DNA of 64,000 bases, from assembly GCA_004556925.1 (NCBI GenBank), contig SFFI01000005.1, positions 1 through 64,000 on the forward strand, written 5' to 3'. A program made the translations under genes and the position numbers. Positions 8,870-17,345 of this stretch are shown in pieces. Each line of letters begins with the position of its first letter. Position 1 is the first letter of the stretch. The notes under the pieces were generated by a model. The model was not told the DNA's origin. It searched no databases and worked only from the letters and a program-made list of their open reading frames with translations. This DNA comes from Clostridiales bacterium. GTDB lineage: Bacteria; Bacillota; Clostridia; Saccharofermentanales; DTU023.

Positions 8870-9334
8870 ATGGTTACAAGCTATACACCCCAAATTGAAG
8901 ACCTGTGGTTCAAAGAAAGCATGTTGTCAGATCCAGAAACCATGTCATATAACCATGCCTGGGGTGGGACCATTCCTTTCCCGGAGGACAAATGGTCCGC
9001 TTGGTATGAGCTCTGGATCGTAAACCACGAGAACCAGCGATATTATCGATACCTAAAAGATGACGCAGGCAACTTTGTCGGAGAAATTGCCTACCACTCC
9101 GATAATGAGTTAGGCGTATATGTCGCAAACGTTATCATCTATGCACCATTTCGAAACAAGGGGTATGGTGGTGCAGGCCTGGATTTACTATGTCTTGCTG
9201 CAAAAGAGAATGGTCTACAGGCTTTATACGACAACATGGCAATCGACAATCCAGCGCTTTCACTTTTCCTCAAACACGGCTTCACAGAAGATTATCGAGA
9301 TGACGATATTATCATGCTCAAAAAGGAACTTTAG
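8870..9334 (+). CDS. GNAT-family N-acetyltransferase
   Basis: A 154-residue GNAT protein of a different subfamily from its left neighbour. The pattern is N-terminal IEDLWFKESMLSDPETM, strand YYRYLKDDAGNFVGEIAYH, acetyl-CoA loop RNKGYGGAGL, and a C-terminal SLFLKHGF. The ATG at 8870 is preferred because AAAGGAG lies about 11 bp upstream; a TTG at 8834 would add twelve residues. Substrate unknown. The two adjacent GNAT genes look like independent cassette acquisitions rather than duplicates. Confidence 0.82.
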   Translation: MVTSYTPQIEDLWFKESMLSDPETMSYNHAWGGTIPFPEDKWSAWYELWIVNHENQRYYRYLKDDAGNFVGEIAYHSDNELGVYVANVIIYAPFRNKGYGGAGLDLLCLAAKENGLQALYDNMAIDNPALSLFLKHGFTEDYRDDDIIMLKKEL

Positions 9335-9422
9335 GAGGATTTATGAAGGCGCTATGTTCCTTATTCTTGGCGAAAAGGTTGTAGGCAGATGACGATTTGT
9401 CTATCGTACTTCTCTTAAATGT

Positions 9423-9532
9423 GGGAGCCAAAATTCTCAAACTTGGGAGCTGAAATCATTAAAAACTGGGAGTTGAAATACTTAAAACTTGGGAGTTAAA
9501 AAGCCAAAAACTTGAGAGTTGTATTGTATAAT
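9423..9532. repeat. Five 22-23 bp direct repeats and -10 box before ATPase gene
   Basis: Five copies of (C)TTGGGAGTTGAAAT, with variants, start their GGGAG core at 9423, 9445, 9468, 9491 and 9514 (the last reads GAGAG). Spacings are 22, 23, 23 and 23 bp, so the copies lie on nearly the same DNA face every two helical turns. They end directly at a TATAAT box (9527-9532) upstream of the gene at 9552, and no good -35 box is visible. This layout suggests operator sites for a cooperative regulator, or iteron-like binding sites. Confidence 0.75.
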
Positions 9533-9551
9533 AACTGCTAGGAGTTTAATT

Positions 9552-10811
9552 ATGAAAAAATATTTACCCAGACTAGTGGATGATTTATTAATAAAAGAGT
9601 TAGAAGCTTTTGGAGCTGTCCTTATTACAGGCCCTAAATGGTGTGGTAAAACTACTACAGGATTGAATCAGGCTAGAAGCTCTCTTTTCCTTCAAAATCC
9701 AGATGAAAGAGAGCAGAATTTAAGGCTGGCAGATGTTAAGCCTTCTTTATTGTTAGAAGGAGAAAATCCTAGATTAATTGATGAATGGCAAGATGCACCT
9801 CAATTATGGGATTCAGTTAGGTTTAGTGTAGATCAAAGAGGAGCCACCGGCTTATATATTCTTACTGGATCCACCAGTGTTAATCAGGATTTGATTGCAC
9901 ATTCGGGAACAGGCAGAATCTCTAGATTGAAAATGAGAACCATGAGTCTATTTGAAAGTGGAGATTCCAATGGTGAGGTCAAAATTTCTCAATTATTAAA
10001 GGGTAAAAATGTAGCAGGTAAATCAACCCATACTATTGAAAATATCGCACATTTAATTGTGGGTGGAGGATGGCCAGCTTCGGTGGGTAGGTCATTAGAG
10101 GTTAAACAAAGGCAGGTTGCGGGCTACTGCAAATCTATCATTAATACAGAAATTAATTCTGCGGATGGGATTAGTCGTAATAGTGAGAAAGTCCAGCATG
10201 TGTTGAGATCATATTCACGAAATATTTCCAGCCAAGCTAGCATACAGACCATAACCAGTGATGTTACCAACAACTTTGAATCCATCAACAGAAAAACAGT
10301 GAGTGAATATATAGATGCCTTGAAAGAAATATTTGTCATTGAAGACTTACAGGCATGGAGTCCTAGATTAAGATCAAAGACAGTTATTTCAACCAGCCCC
10401 ACAAGACATTTTGTAGATCCTGCAATTGCAGCTTATTTTCTGGATGCAAATTCTGAAGACTTAATTAATGATTTAGAAACAATGGGCTTATTGTTCGAGT
10501 CATTGGTAATTAGGGATTTGAGAATCTATACAGAAAGTCTAGGGGGAAAAGTCTACCACTATCGTGACCATAGCGGCCAAGAGGCAGATGCAATCCTACA
10601 TTTCAAAAATGGACAATGGGCAGCAATTGAAGTCAAGCTTGGAAATAGAGCAATTGATGAAGGTGCTGAAAGCTTGAAGACGCTAGCAGAAAAGATTGAT
10701 AAGAGTTCAATGAAGGCACCATCATTTTTAGCAGTCATTAGCGGAACAGGATACGCATATAAACGCGAGGATGGGGTGTATGTCATTCCTGTCGGGTGCT
10801 TAAGAAATTAA
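9552..10811 (+). CDS. AAA family ATPase, DUF4143 type
   Basis: A 419-residue ATP-binding protein. An N-terminal AAA_14-type P-loop domain has Walker A GPKWCGKTT (about residues 27-35), Walker B-like RLIDEWQ and sensor LTGSTS. The C-terminal DUF4143 part contains a nuclease-like fold pattern YHYRDHSGQEADAI...AIEVKLG (D-x(n)-E-x-K). The family is widespread, often strain-variable, and of uncertain function; DNA-related or defence roles have been proposed. The ATG at 9552 follows AGGAG by 7 bp. It is preceded by a five-copy repeat array that may control it and stands alone with no evident partner gene. Confidence 0.88.
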   Translation: MKKYLPRLVDDLLIKELEAFGAVLITGPKWCGKTTTGLNQARSSLFLQNPDEREQNLRLADVKPSLLLEGENPRLIDEWQDAPQLWDSVRFSVDQRGATGLYILTGSTSVNQDLIAHSGTGRISRLKMRTMSLFESGDSNGEVKISQLLKGKNVAGKSTHTIENIAHLIVGGGWPASVGRSLEVKQRQVAGYCKSIINTEINSADGISRNSEKVQHVLRSYSRNISSQASIQTITSDVTNNFESINRKTVSEYIDALKEIFVIEDLQAWSPRLRSKTVISTSPTRHFVDPAIAAYFLDANSEDLINDLETMGLLFESLVIRDLRIYTESLGGKVYHYRDHSGQEADAILHFKNGQWAAIEVKLGNRAIDEGAESLKTLAEKIDKSSMKAPSFLAVISGTGYAYKREDGVYVIPVGCLRN

Positions 10812-10948
10812 AATGTACAAGCTCGAAGTCAGATCAAAGATAAATTGAAAATAGGCCTGATAAGGATAAAATTTCAGCGTGCTCCTTGACGAAACACCCA
10901 TAAATAGATAACACTTAACGTATCTGACAATATGGGGAGGCAAAAGAG

Positions 10949-11569
10949 ATGTATTACAAAAAAATCAGGGTGAAGAGCTTGGATGCGCCCAAAAGATTAT
11001 ACAGACTCTTATATGTCCGGGAAGATCTCAATCTATTTCAGCTGGGTGTGACCATTCTCTTGGCATTTGACTGCGAATTCTGTCATATGTTCACGTTGGA
11101 AGATCAGAAGAACACGTATGTCGATAAGTCTTGGCTAAATGAAACGCCCTATATTTTTGATCTTCTTTTGTCCATTCCCCAGGAGAAAGATTACGAAAAA
11201 CACAAGATCTCTGACTTAGCGCTGGGCGCAAATAATACCTTCAAGCTTTATTATGATTCGGGCGATAACTGGGAGTTTGAAATCAAAGTATACAAGGCGG
11301 AAAAAGACCTGCCTGGCGAGGCTTTTGGCCATTTGATCGAAGGGGCTGGGGCATCTATCTGGGAGGATAATCGCCAGCTCTTCTGGAAATTTATAGAAAG
11401 TGGCAGCGATGCTCTTTCCGTTGAAGAAAAAGACTTTTTATCCGAAATGATAAATGTTGATGTCGAAACATTTGATGCCCCCCTAGACATTGACTATTTT
11501 AAGGACAAAATCGACAAGGCAGAGTCAACTTGCGGAAGGTTGCAAGAGATACAAGACAGTTATCTCTAA
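10949..11569 (+). CDS. Plasmid pRiA4b ORF-3-like protein
   Basis: A 206-residue protein of the PRiA4_ORF3 family. Seen here are the N-terminal IRVKSLDAPKRLYRLLYV strand-helix, LNLFQLGVTILLAFDCEFCHMF, and the typical FKLYYDSGDNWEFEIKV block, followed by acidic helices. Members are often carried by plasmids and transposons (for example IS1096 passenger TnpR-like proteins), but their biochemical role is not established. GGGGAGG precedes the ATG. The composition fits the accessory island. Confidence 0.8.
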   Translation: MYYKKIRVKSLDAPKRLYRLLYVREDLNLFQLGVTILLAFDCEFCHMFTLEDQKNTYVDKSWLNETPYIFDLLLSIPQEKDYEKHKISDLALGANNTFKLYYDSGDNWEFEIKVYKAEKDLPGEAFGHLIEGAGASIWEDNRQLFWKFIESGSDALSVEEKDFLSEMINVDVETFDAPLDIDYFKDKIDKAESTCGRLQEIQDSYL

Positions 11570-11576
11570 TCTCTTT

Positions 11577-11724
11577 GATCGATAGTGGTGATTATCAGGG
11601 CTTGGTCGAGTATATAAGCATGATCGATGAGATGAGATCAGTTCTCGGCAGGAATGTAGATGCTGTAACCCAGGCAAGTCTTGACCAAAGCAGAACAAAA
11701 GCCGATCTCCTCTTTAAGAAGCCA
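11577..11724 (+). pseudogene. Duplicated 3' fragment of the MntA antitoxin gene
   Basis: About 148 bp matches the end of the intact MntA gene at roughly 12116-12263, with only about ten differences. The reading frame YQGLVEYISMIDEMRSVLGR is preserved but lacks the nucleotidyltransferase motif upstream and any start. It is a leftover of a tandem duplication of the toxin-antitoxin locus, or of a replaced older copy. Confidence 0.85.
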
Positions 11725-11806
11725 ACACTTTTCGCCAATGCAATGGATAAGTCTAACTCTTGTCTGCCTTTGCGTATAGGTATATACTCATATAGAGGTG
11801 ATGAGC

Positions 11807-12292
11807 ATGACTACTGAAGCGCAACTAAAAGCTCAAGCGAAATATGATAAAAACAACACCCAGCAGGTCGTTTTAAAGCTGAATGTTAAGCACGATGCGG
11901 ATATTCTAGCCAAGCTTCAAAATGAGGTAAATAAGCAAGGCTACATAAAGAATTTGGTCAGAAAAGACATGCGGAATCCGATGAGTGTCTTATCATTGAA
12001 TTCTATTAAATTTTTGTTGTTGCCGATTGTTTATCGCTATCGCATTGAATCCGTCAGCGTATTTGGATCTTATGCCAGAAATGAGGCTCAGCCAGGCAGT
12101 GATATCGACCTTTTAATCGATGGTGGTAATTATCAGGGCTTGGTTGAGTATATGAGCATGATCGATGAGATGAGATCGGTTCTTGGCAGGAATGTAGATG
12201 TTGTAACCCAGGCGAGCCTTGACCAAAGCAGAACAAAAGCAGATCTCCTCTTTAAGAAAAATGTCGAAAAAGAAAGGGTAATACTTATATGA
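11807..12292 (+). CDS. mntA: MntA-type nucleotidyltransferase antitoxin with extra N-terminal domain
   Basis: A 161-residue antitoxin of a type VII system. Residues 1 to ~58 form a separate domain (AQLKAQAKYDKNNTQQVVLKLN...DILAKLQ...QGYIKNLVRKDM) of the small ribbon-helix-helix-like type normally encoded alone. From about residue 75 a minimal nucleotidyltransferase follows with the GSX10DXD signature: Gly87-Ser88 and Asp99-x-Asp101. In characterised systems MntA adds AMP to the HepT toxin to neutralise it. The ATG at 11807 follows AGAGG at a good distance; ATG 11801 is possible. It overlaps the toxin gene by 4 bp (ATGA). The fused DNA-binding-like domain is unusual and could provide autorepression. 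Confidence 0.82.
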   Translation: MTTEAQLKAQAKYDKNNTQQVVLKLNVKHDADILAKLQNEVNKQGYIKNLVRKDMRNPMSVLSLNSIKFLLLPIVYRYRIESVSVFGSYARNEAQPGSDIDLLIDGGNYQGLVEYMSMIDEMRSVLGRNVDVVTQASLDQSRTKADLLFKKNVEKERVILI

Positions 12293-12633
12293 TTCAGATG
12301 GACAGAGACCGCTCCTACCTGCTGAGGATGTACGAACACTGTGAAAGAATTGAAAAAGCCAAAATACGTTTTGGAGGAACCTTCGAACAATTTGCTGATG
12401 ATCCTGACTATAGAGATGTGATCTGCATGAATATCTTTCAAATTGGTGAACTAGCCAATCAGATTTCTGGAGAAACTCAGAGTTCATTAGCGGACATTCC
12501 TTGGCGACAAATGTATGCTATTCGGAACATTTTTGCGCATGCTTATATCAAGATTGACGAAAAGATTGTCTGGGATACTGTGGTGAATGATCTTCCAAAA
12601 CTAAAAGCCAGACTTGAAGAAGTCATATATTAA
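12289..12633 (+). CDS. hepT: HepT-type HEPN ribonuclease toxin
   Basis: A 114-residue HEPN-domain protein (DUF86). The RX4HXY motif is intact: Arg79-NIFA-His84-Ala-Tyr86, where Arg and His form the ribonuclease site and the Tyr is the residue AMPylated by MntA in characterised pairs. The rest is helical, with the usual MNIFQIGELANQIS helix. The start overlaps the antitoxin stop by 4 bp, so the two are co-translated. Both proteins appear complete, so this is probably a working toxin-antitoxin pair within an otherwise decayed neighbourhood. Confidence 0.88.
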   Translation: MIQMDRDRSYLLRMYEHCERIEKAKIRFGGTFEQFADDPDYRDVICMNIFQIGELANQISGETQSSLADIPWRQMYAIRNIFAHAYIKIDEKIVWDTVVNDLPKLKARLEEVIY

Positions 12634-12727
12634 TGTAAAGAATCCTGAAATCTAGTTCACAGAAAGCCTGTTTGCGGGATACCTCATTTCTAGACTCGAT
12701 AGCTATTGCAAATGTTAGAGGGGTAAA

Positions 12728-13294
12728 ATGAATTATCGAAATATTGATATTAGTAACCTGACCCTTACAACGGAAAGGCTCACCCTTCGCCCTTGGCAAG
12801 AGCACGACCTAGACGATTTTTTTGCCTATGCCTCGGTAGATGGTGTCGGACAAATGGCAGGCTGGGCCCCGCACCAAACGAAAGAAGAATCAGCCAAAAT
12901 CCTTGATCAGTTTATCAGAGGCAGAAAAATCTTTGCCCTAGATTACCAGGGCAAGGTCATAGGCTCTTTAGGTATTGAAAAGTACAAGGAGGAGAATTAT
13001 CCGGAGCTCCAACATTTGCGGGGCAGGGAACTGGGCTTTGTTTTGGCCAAAGACTACTGGGGTCAGGGCCTCATGCCGGAAGCGATTCAGGTCGTCATGC
13101 GATATCTTTTTGAAGACCTACAACTGGATTTTCTACTCTGTGGGCATTTTCCCGAAAACACTCAGTCGGCTCGCGTGCAGGAGAAATGTGGTTTTGTGCC
13201 CTACAAGGAATTACCTTACATCAACAAAATGGGTCAAAAAACCACCACTATGATGAGCATTTGCAAAAATCCCAACCGGACTTCAGCTAGATGA
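12728..13294 (+). CDS. GNAT acetyltransferase, RimJ/RimL type
   Basis: A 188-residue acetyltransferase of the ribosomal-protein/aminoglycoside-like group: the LTTERLTLRPWQEHDLDDFFAY start, the ELGFVLAKDYWGQGLMPEAI acetyl-CoA loop (about residues 98-117) and the NTQSARVQEKCGF block are all typical. The natural acceptor could be a protein N-terminus or a small amine. AGAGGGG lies just upstream of the ATG. It faces the two minus-strand genes to its right. Confidence 0.88.
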   Translation: MNYRNIDISNLTLTTERLTLRPWQEHDLDDFFAYASVDGVGQMAGWAPHQTKEESAKILDQFIRGRKIFALDYQGKVIGSLGIEKYKEENYPELQHLRGRELGFVLAKDYWGQGLMPEAIQVVMRYLFEDLQLDFLLCGHFPENTQSARVQEKCGFVPYKELPYINKMGQKTTTMMSICKNPNRTSAR

Positions 13295-13342
13295 CCCCAT
13301 TATTAACTCTTGCCTAGTATCTTTACGAGAGCAGAGAAAACA

Positions 13343-13765
13343 TCAATATTGCTGTGCGTACTCGGCCTCATCATAACCTAATTTTTTTAAGAGTGGTTTT
13401 ACTAGCAGGTCTTCTACATCTTTTTCTGTGCAAATATCGGGGCTATCCCGCTCTGCCAGATATTCAATAGGTGGAGTAGGTGTTGCCGTTAATTGTTGCA
13501 GATAATTATAGATTGAGGGTGGAATCTCAACGCCATTTATGCCTTGCATATTTATTCTTACAAGTGGCAGATCAGCCAAACGCTTGTCTTCTTCTATCTC
13601 TCTTATAGTACCTTCTGTTAACTGATAATATGGATCGTTAGGTGCTCCTCCAATAAAAAAGGCAGCCTTTGGCTCAGGCAAATTTTTAATGAGGTAACTT
13701 TTTGTCCCGCCTATATATTTTGGAGCAAAATCATACAAGAAAGCATAGAGCGCGTAGAGGCTCAT
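13343..13765 (-). CDS. Hypothetical protein, possibly truncated
   Basis: I do not recognise this 140-residue protein with certainty. It begins MSLYALYAFLYDFAPKYIGG, contains PPSIYNYLQQL and ends DVEDLLVKPLLKKLGYDEAE plus five residues. That last block resembles the opening of HsdR/PD-(D/E)XK N-terminal domains of restriction-like proteins, so the gene may be the start of a larger restriction-type protein cut short by its stop. Its ATG lies one base after the stop of the upstream gene on the same strand, so the two are coupled. An alternative upstream start at 13894 would overlap the neighbour heavily and is less likely. Confidence 0.5.
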   Translation of the reverse strand: MSLYALYAFLYDFAPKYIGGTKSYLIKNLPEPKAAFFIGGAPNDPYYQLTEGTIREIEEDKRLADLPLVRINMQGINGVEIPPSIYNYLQQLTATPTPPIEYLAERDSPDICTEKDVEDLLVKPLLKKLGYDEAEYAQQY

Positions 13766-13766
13766 A

Positions 13767-14108
13767 TTATATCTTTCGCGGAATTTCTTTAAATTCCAGC
13801 AGAGTGAGGCGTAATTCGGATTCTGGCTCGGACGGAACCGGTTCTTGTACAAGCTCTTCTTGAAAAGGTGCCTCTTCGTACTCGGTTTCATCATGACCGT
13901 AGAGGTCCTGGTAGAGCCAGCCCAATTCCTCTACTATCCTTGCTCGTTGCCTTCCATCTGGACAATATACTACATGGAGATCGGAGATCTCTCGTGCATA
14001 ATCCTGAGAAAATTTTTCTCTGAAGTTATTCTCGAAGAATTGTATAAGTCTATTTCCGCCAGCCTTTAAATACAGGTCCCAAACATAGCAACTGAACATG
14101 TCCACCAC
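13767..14108 (-). CDS. Hypothetical acidic protein
   Basis: A 113-residue protein without a family I recognise. The N-terminal part (MFSCYVWDLYLKAGGNRLIQFFENNF) looks folded and helical; the C-terminal third is rich in Glu and Pro. A good promoter and GAGGTGGTGG precede the ATG. It is the first of a two-gene unit with the gene at 13343-13765 and lies divergently from the DUF262 gene, so all three may belong together, but this is only context. Confidence 0.55.
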   Translation of the reverse strand: MVDMFSCYVWDLYLKAGGNRLIQFFENNFREKFSQDYAREISDLHVVYCPDGRQRARIVEELGWLYQDLYGHDETEYEEAPFQEELVQEPVPSEPESELRLTLLEFKEIPRKI

Positions 14109-14118
14109 CTCTGTTTTT

Positions 14119-14147
14119 ATTATACAATCTGCATATGGTATAAGTAA
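14119..14147 (-). promoter_or_regulatory. Sigma-A-type promoter for the minus-strand pair
   Basis: On the minus strand TTACTT (14142-14147) and TATAAT (14119-14124) are separated by 17 bp, ten bases upstream of the ATG at 14108. The short leader still includes the GAGGTGG ribosome site. Confidence 0.5.
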
Positions 14148-14234
14148 TTTTTTCCTTTTCTTCTTAGGAGAATGCTGTATTAATAGTGAGATAGACTTAA
14201 TTGCCCAGGCTATGGACTATGAGGAGGCAATGCA

Positions 14235-16022
14235 GTGCAAGAGATTTTTAGCAATACCAATCTGACTGTCAATCAGTTGATAGAAAAGATAGACATGGGT
14301 GAATTGGGCCTTCCAGAATTACAGCGCCCCTTTATTTGGAAAGACGCTAAGGTTCGGGACTTGTTTGATTCTATGATGATGGGGTATCCGATTGGCTATC
14401 TCATGTTATGGCAATGCCCGACTCTGCAAAAGAAGAAAACAATAGGTGTTGAAGGCCATAACTATGACTCTCCCAGAGCTGTGATTATTGATGGCCAGCA
14501 ACGTCTTACCTCCCTCTATGCCGTTATGAAAGACAAGAAGGTCGTCAATTCTAAATATGAAGAGAAAGCAATTGTCTTATCTTACTGCCCCCTGCAAAGT
14601 AAATTTGAAGTTGCCTGTTCGGCCACGAAGAAGGACCCAGAATGGATCTACAACATCAGTGAGGTCTTTACTACACCCAATATTACAAAACTCATTAATA
14701 ACTTCACGGAGAACTTAGAAAAATATCGCCTTTCTAAGGGTAGAGAACTCACGGAAGAAGAGCAAAATACCATCTCGGAAAAAATCAGCGGACTTTCCAA
14801 TTTGAAGCATTACACGCTTCCGGTTTTTGATATTAAAGAGAGTGCCGAGGAAGAAGATGTTTCCGAGATTTTTGTTCGGGTCAATTCAGGTGGTATTTCA
14901 CTCAAGCAGAATGACTTCATTCTGACCCTGCTTTCGCTCTATTGGGATGAAGGCCGGCGTGCAATTGAATGTTTTTGCCAGGAGTCCACCATTCCATCCA
15001 AGACGCAACCGACCTCCTACAATCAGATTACACCAGTCTCTGCCCAGGATATCATCCGCGTAGTAATGGCCTATGCCTTTGATAGAGCTCGACTCAAGTA
15101 TGGTTACAAGTTGCTCCGAGGTGCAGATTTTGATCGCCGTGGTGCTGTGGATGAAGATCTGCGTACCCAACGTTTTGCTCACTTACAGGCAAAACTGCCA
15201 GATGTTTTGGATGTCCACAATTGGCACGAGTTTCTTAAAGCTATCATGAACGCTGGCTACCTTTCTGGGGATCTAATTCTTTCAAAAAATGCTCTTTTCT
15301 TTTGTTATGCCCTGTACTTGATTGCAAAGTACCGTTTCAGAGCTTCCTATAATCAAAATTTACATTTGACTTCGCTCTGGTTTTTCTATGCCTCCCTCAC
15401 TTCACTCTATACCGGTTCTTTTGAATCGACGGTAGAAGGTCATTTAAACATCATCAAAGATCTCACCAGTATCGAAGAATATAAGATCTTTATATTGTCC
15501 AAAGTGAATGAACGCCTAACCAACGATTATTTCGCCATCACCCTATGTGGTACTGATGGACTAGAGGTTTCTGGCAAAGGTAATAATGCCTGGAATGCTT
15601 ATATTGCTTCGCTGAATATCCTGAACGCGAAAATCTTGTTCTCCCGGAGCAACTTGTTGCTGTCTAAACTCTTTGAGCCCGGGAGTGATAGCAAGAGAAA
15701 ATCTCTTGAAAAACACCATTTATTTCCGAAGGCCTACCTAAAATCACAGGGCTATACCGATTCAAAAATTAATCAGATGGCAAATTATGCGTTCATTGAT
15801 TGGAAGGACAATATGGAGATCTTGGATGAGTCGCCCTCAAACTATTATCCTTTGGCCTGCGAGGGTAAATCGCCTGATGAAATTCTTAGTATGGAGGAAG
15901 AAAATGCCCTGCCTCATGGTTGGGAGCATATGGATTATGAACAATTCCTGGAGGAACGCAGGAAGCTCATGGCTGCCAAGATCAAGTTAGCCTTTGAGCA
16001 ATTAAAGAAAAATATAGAATAG
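14235..16022 (+). CDS. DUF262 protein with C-terminal HNH domain (GmrSD-like)
   Basis: A 595-residue protein with an N-terminal DUF262 (ParB-like NTPase) domain, signature DGQQRLTS at residues 86-93 and ELQRPFIWK near residue 30, a long helical middle, and a C-terminal HNH-type nuclease end (KHHLFPKAYLK near residue 493, then DWKDNMEIL). This layout matches fused GmrS-GmrD type IV restriction proteins, which cut modified phage DNA. Some DUF262 proteins have other roles in phage defence. The start is GTG at 14235, 7 bp after GAGGAGG; a nearby ATG at 14230 is in another frame and ends quickly. It is likely a stand-alone defence gene. Confidence 0.85.
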   Translation: MQEIFSNTNLTVNQLIEKIDMGELGLPELQRPFIWKDAKVRDLFDSMMMGYPIGYLMLWQCPTLQKKKTIGVEGHNYDSPRAVIIDGQQRLTSLYAVMKDKKVVNSKYEEKAIVLSYCPLQSKFEVACSATKKDPEWIYNISEVFTTPNITKLINNFTENLEKYRLSKGRELTEEEQNTISEKISGLSNLKHYTLPVFDIKESAEEEDVSEIFVRVNSGGISLKQNDFILTLLSLYWDEGRRAIECFCQESTIPSKTQPTSYNQITPVSAQDIIRVVMAYAFDRARLKYGYKLLRGADFDRRGAVDEDLRTQRFAHLQAKLPDVLDVHNWHEFLKAIMNAGYLSGDLILSKNALFFCYALYLIAKYRFRASYNQNLHLTSLWFFYASLTSLYTGSFESTVEGHLNIIKDLTSIEEYKIFILSKVNERLTNDYFAITLCGTDGLEVSGKGNNAWNAYIASLNILNAKILFSRSNLLLSKLFEPGSDSKRKSLEKHHLFPKAYLKSQGYTDSKINQMANYAFIDWKDNMEILDESPSNYYPLACEGKSPDEILSMEEENALPHGWEHMDYEQFLEERRKLMAAKIKLAFEQLKKNIE

Positions 16023-16029
16023 GAAAAAC

Positions 16030-16357
16030 AATAGGGATAAGTCCTATAAACTGTCGACATGGTTCGCCAATTTAGTAGTCTTTACTCTTTTATTCTTCTT
16101 GTTAGGCATGCTCATTCGCCAGAAAGAGTATAGGCATAACTTTCTTGCTCTGCTGTTAGGACAAGCCTTAAATGACTTTGACCAACTTGTTATTGATCTC
16201 TTATGGTGGAGAAATACAAAAAGGATAAGGCTCTCGAAAATACCGCAAAAGGATCTCTACCAAGATCCGACAAAGCATCTTGCCGCTTTTCGAAGAGTCT
16301 TACCCTTGTATTTTTTTTGTCGCCCTGTTTGACGGCTACCTCTTAACTCTCTTTTAG
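16030..16357 (+). pseudogene. Membrane-protein gene remnant with frameshift
   Basis: One frame reads a transmembrane stretch (TWFANLVVFTLLFFLLGMLI), RQKEYRHNF, then LVIDLLWWRNTKRIR, a pattern I associate with small integral-membrane proteins of Firmicutes. At a run of eight T (16311-16318) the frame breaks to RPV-stop; removing one T continues with FFVALFDGYLLTLF and a stop at 16355-16357. No proper start is visible upstream. It is a decayed or frameshifted gene. Confidence 0.55.
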
Positions 16358-16422
16358 CTTGGCCCTACGTTAGCTGGATCTTTGTGCTTTTCGGCCAAGT
16401 GTCTTATGAGATGAGCGTCCGT

Positions 16423-17244
16423 TTATTTTTCATCCTGTTGCTTGCCCCACTCCTTTAGGGAGTAGGCCATAACGAGCCCGGTGATGATAAGAATGATCCC
16501 AATGATCAGGGCGGCATTAGGAATGATCGACATGAAGCCCATGCCTGGATCTGCATAACCTCCACCTGCAGTGCCCAGCTCGTCGGTTATTTGTTTGGCA
16601 ACATCCCGCGGTAGATTGTCGGGCATGATCGTAATCGTGTTTCCATTATCTCCAAAAGTTGGAAAGGCGGTGGCCCGATCAAAGCCGCTGACCATTGCTT
16701 TTCCCACGAGGCCAAAGATGACCAGGCCCAGACCATATAGAGCCAGACGAATGCCAAAAAGCCAGCCGTAGCGGTAAAAGCCAGTTTTCAAAAGCCCCGG
16801 GAGATTGTCGATCCAGTCGGGGTAGGTATTACCTCTGGGGTTTTGCGCTTGTGTGGCCCTCTCTTGGGAATTATTAGCTTGCGTGGATTCCTCTTCAGGG
16901 CTATTCGACTGTGTAGCTCCATCTTGGGGATTATTCGGCTGTGCATCTCCGTTTTGATCTCGCGTCTCGGCCTCAGCCTGCGCCTTTGAGTGCTCTGTTT
17001 CACCACCCCCATTGCCGCAACTTTCTTGCCCCTTATCTGCAAGATCCTGAGTCTCATCTAAGAGGAAGTCTACCGAGGTTCCCAACTTTGTTGCCAAGAG
17101 GGTTAGCTTATTAATCTCAGGATTAGAGGCGTCGTTTTCCCAATTGGAAATAGATTGCCGAGATACGTTGAGTGCACCCGCAAGGTCTTCCTGGGATAGG
17201 CCCTGCCTCTTTCGCAGGACATATATTTTTTCGCCTAATTTCAT
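16423..17244 (-). CDS. XRE-family regulator with C-terminal membrane segments
   Basis: A 273-residue DNA-binding protein. Residues 1 to ~65 are a Cro/CI helix-turn-helix (IYVLRKRQGLSQEDLAGALNVSRQSISNWEN). A low-complexity Gln/Asn/Thr-rich linker (about residues 75-135) follows, with degenerate (A)TQ-(S/A)-N-(S/N)-(P/Q)-E repeats, then two hydrophobic segments (near IRLALYGLGLVIFGLVG and AALIIGIILIITGLV). It may sense a membrane signal. The ATG at 17244 is preferred, since helix 1 begins there and AAAGGA lies upstream. A 56-bp tandem repeat array lies about 100 bp upstream of the start and could include its operators. Confidence 0.82.
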   Translation of the reverse strand: MKLGEKIYVLRKRQGLSQEDLAGALNVSRQSISNWENDASNPEINKLTLLATKLGTSVDFLLDETQDLADKGQESCGNGGGETEHSKAQAEAETRDQNGDAQPNNPQDGATQSNSPEEESTQANNSQERATQAQNPRGNTYPDWIDNLPGLLKTGFYRYGWLFGIRLALYGLGLVIFGLVGKAMVSGFDRATAFPTFGDNGNTITIMPDNLPRDVAKQITDELGTAGGGYADPGMGFMSIIPNAALIIGIILIITGLVMAYSLKEWGKQQDEK

Positions 17245-17345
17245 TTGGTGTATATTCCTTTCTGTTTCCCGCTTCTTACCTGCTAGCCAACCATTTCGCA
17301 TCTGCTAACGATCTGCCTTTGATCTGCTAGCCAGATAAGCCAAAT

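Noticed and set aside
9336..9390. Short open frame with AGGAGG upstream after the second GNAT gene
   Set aside because: It ends after about twelve codons; probably the cut-off start of a lost gene, with nothing to identify it.
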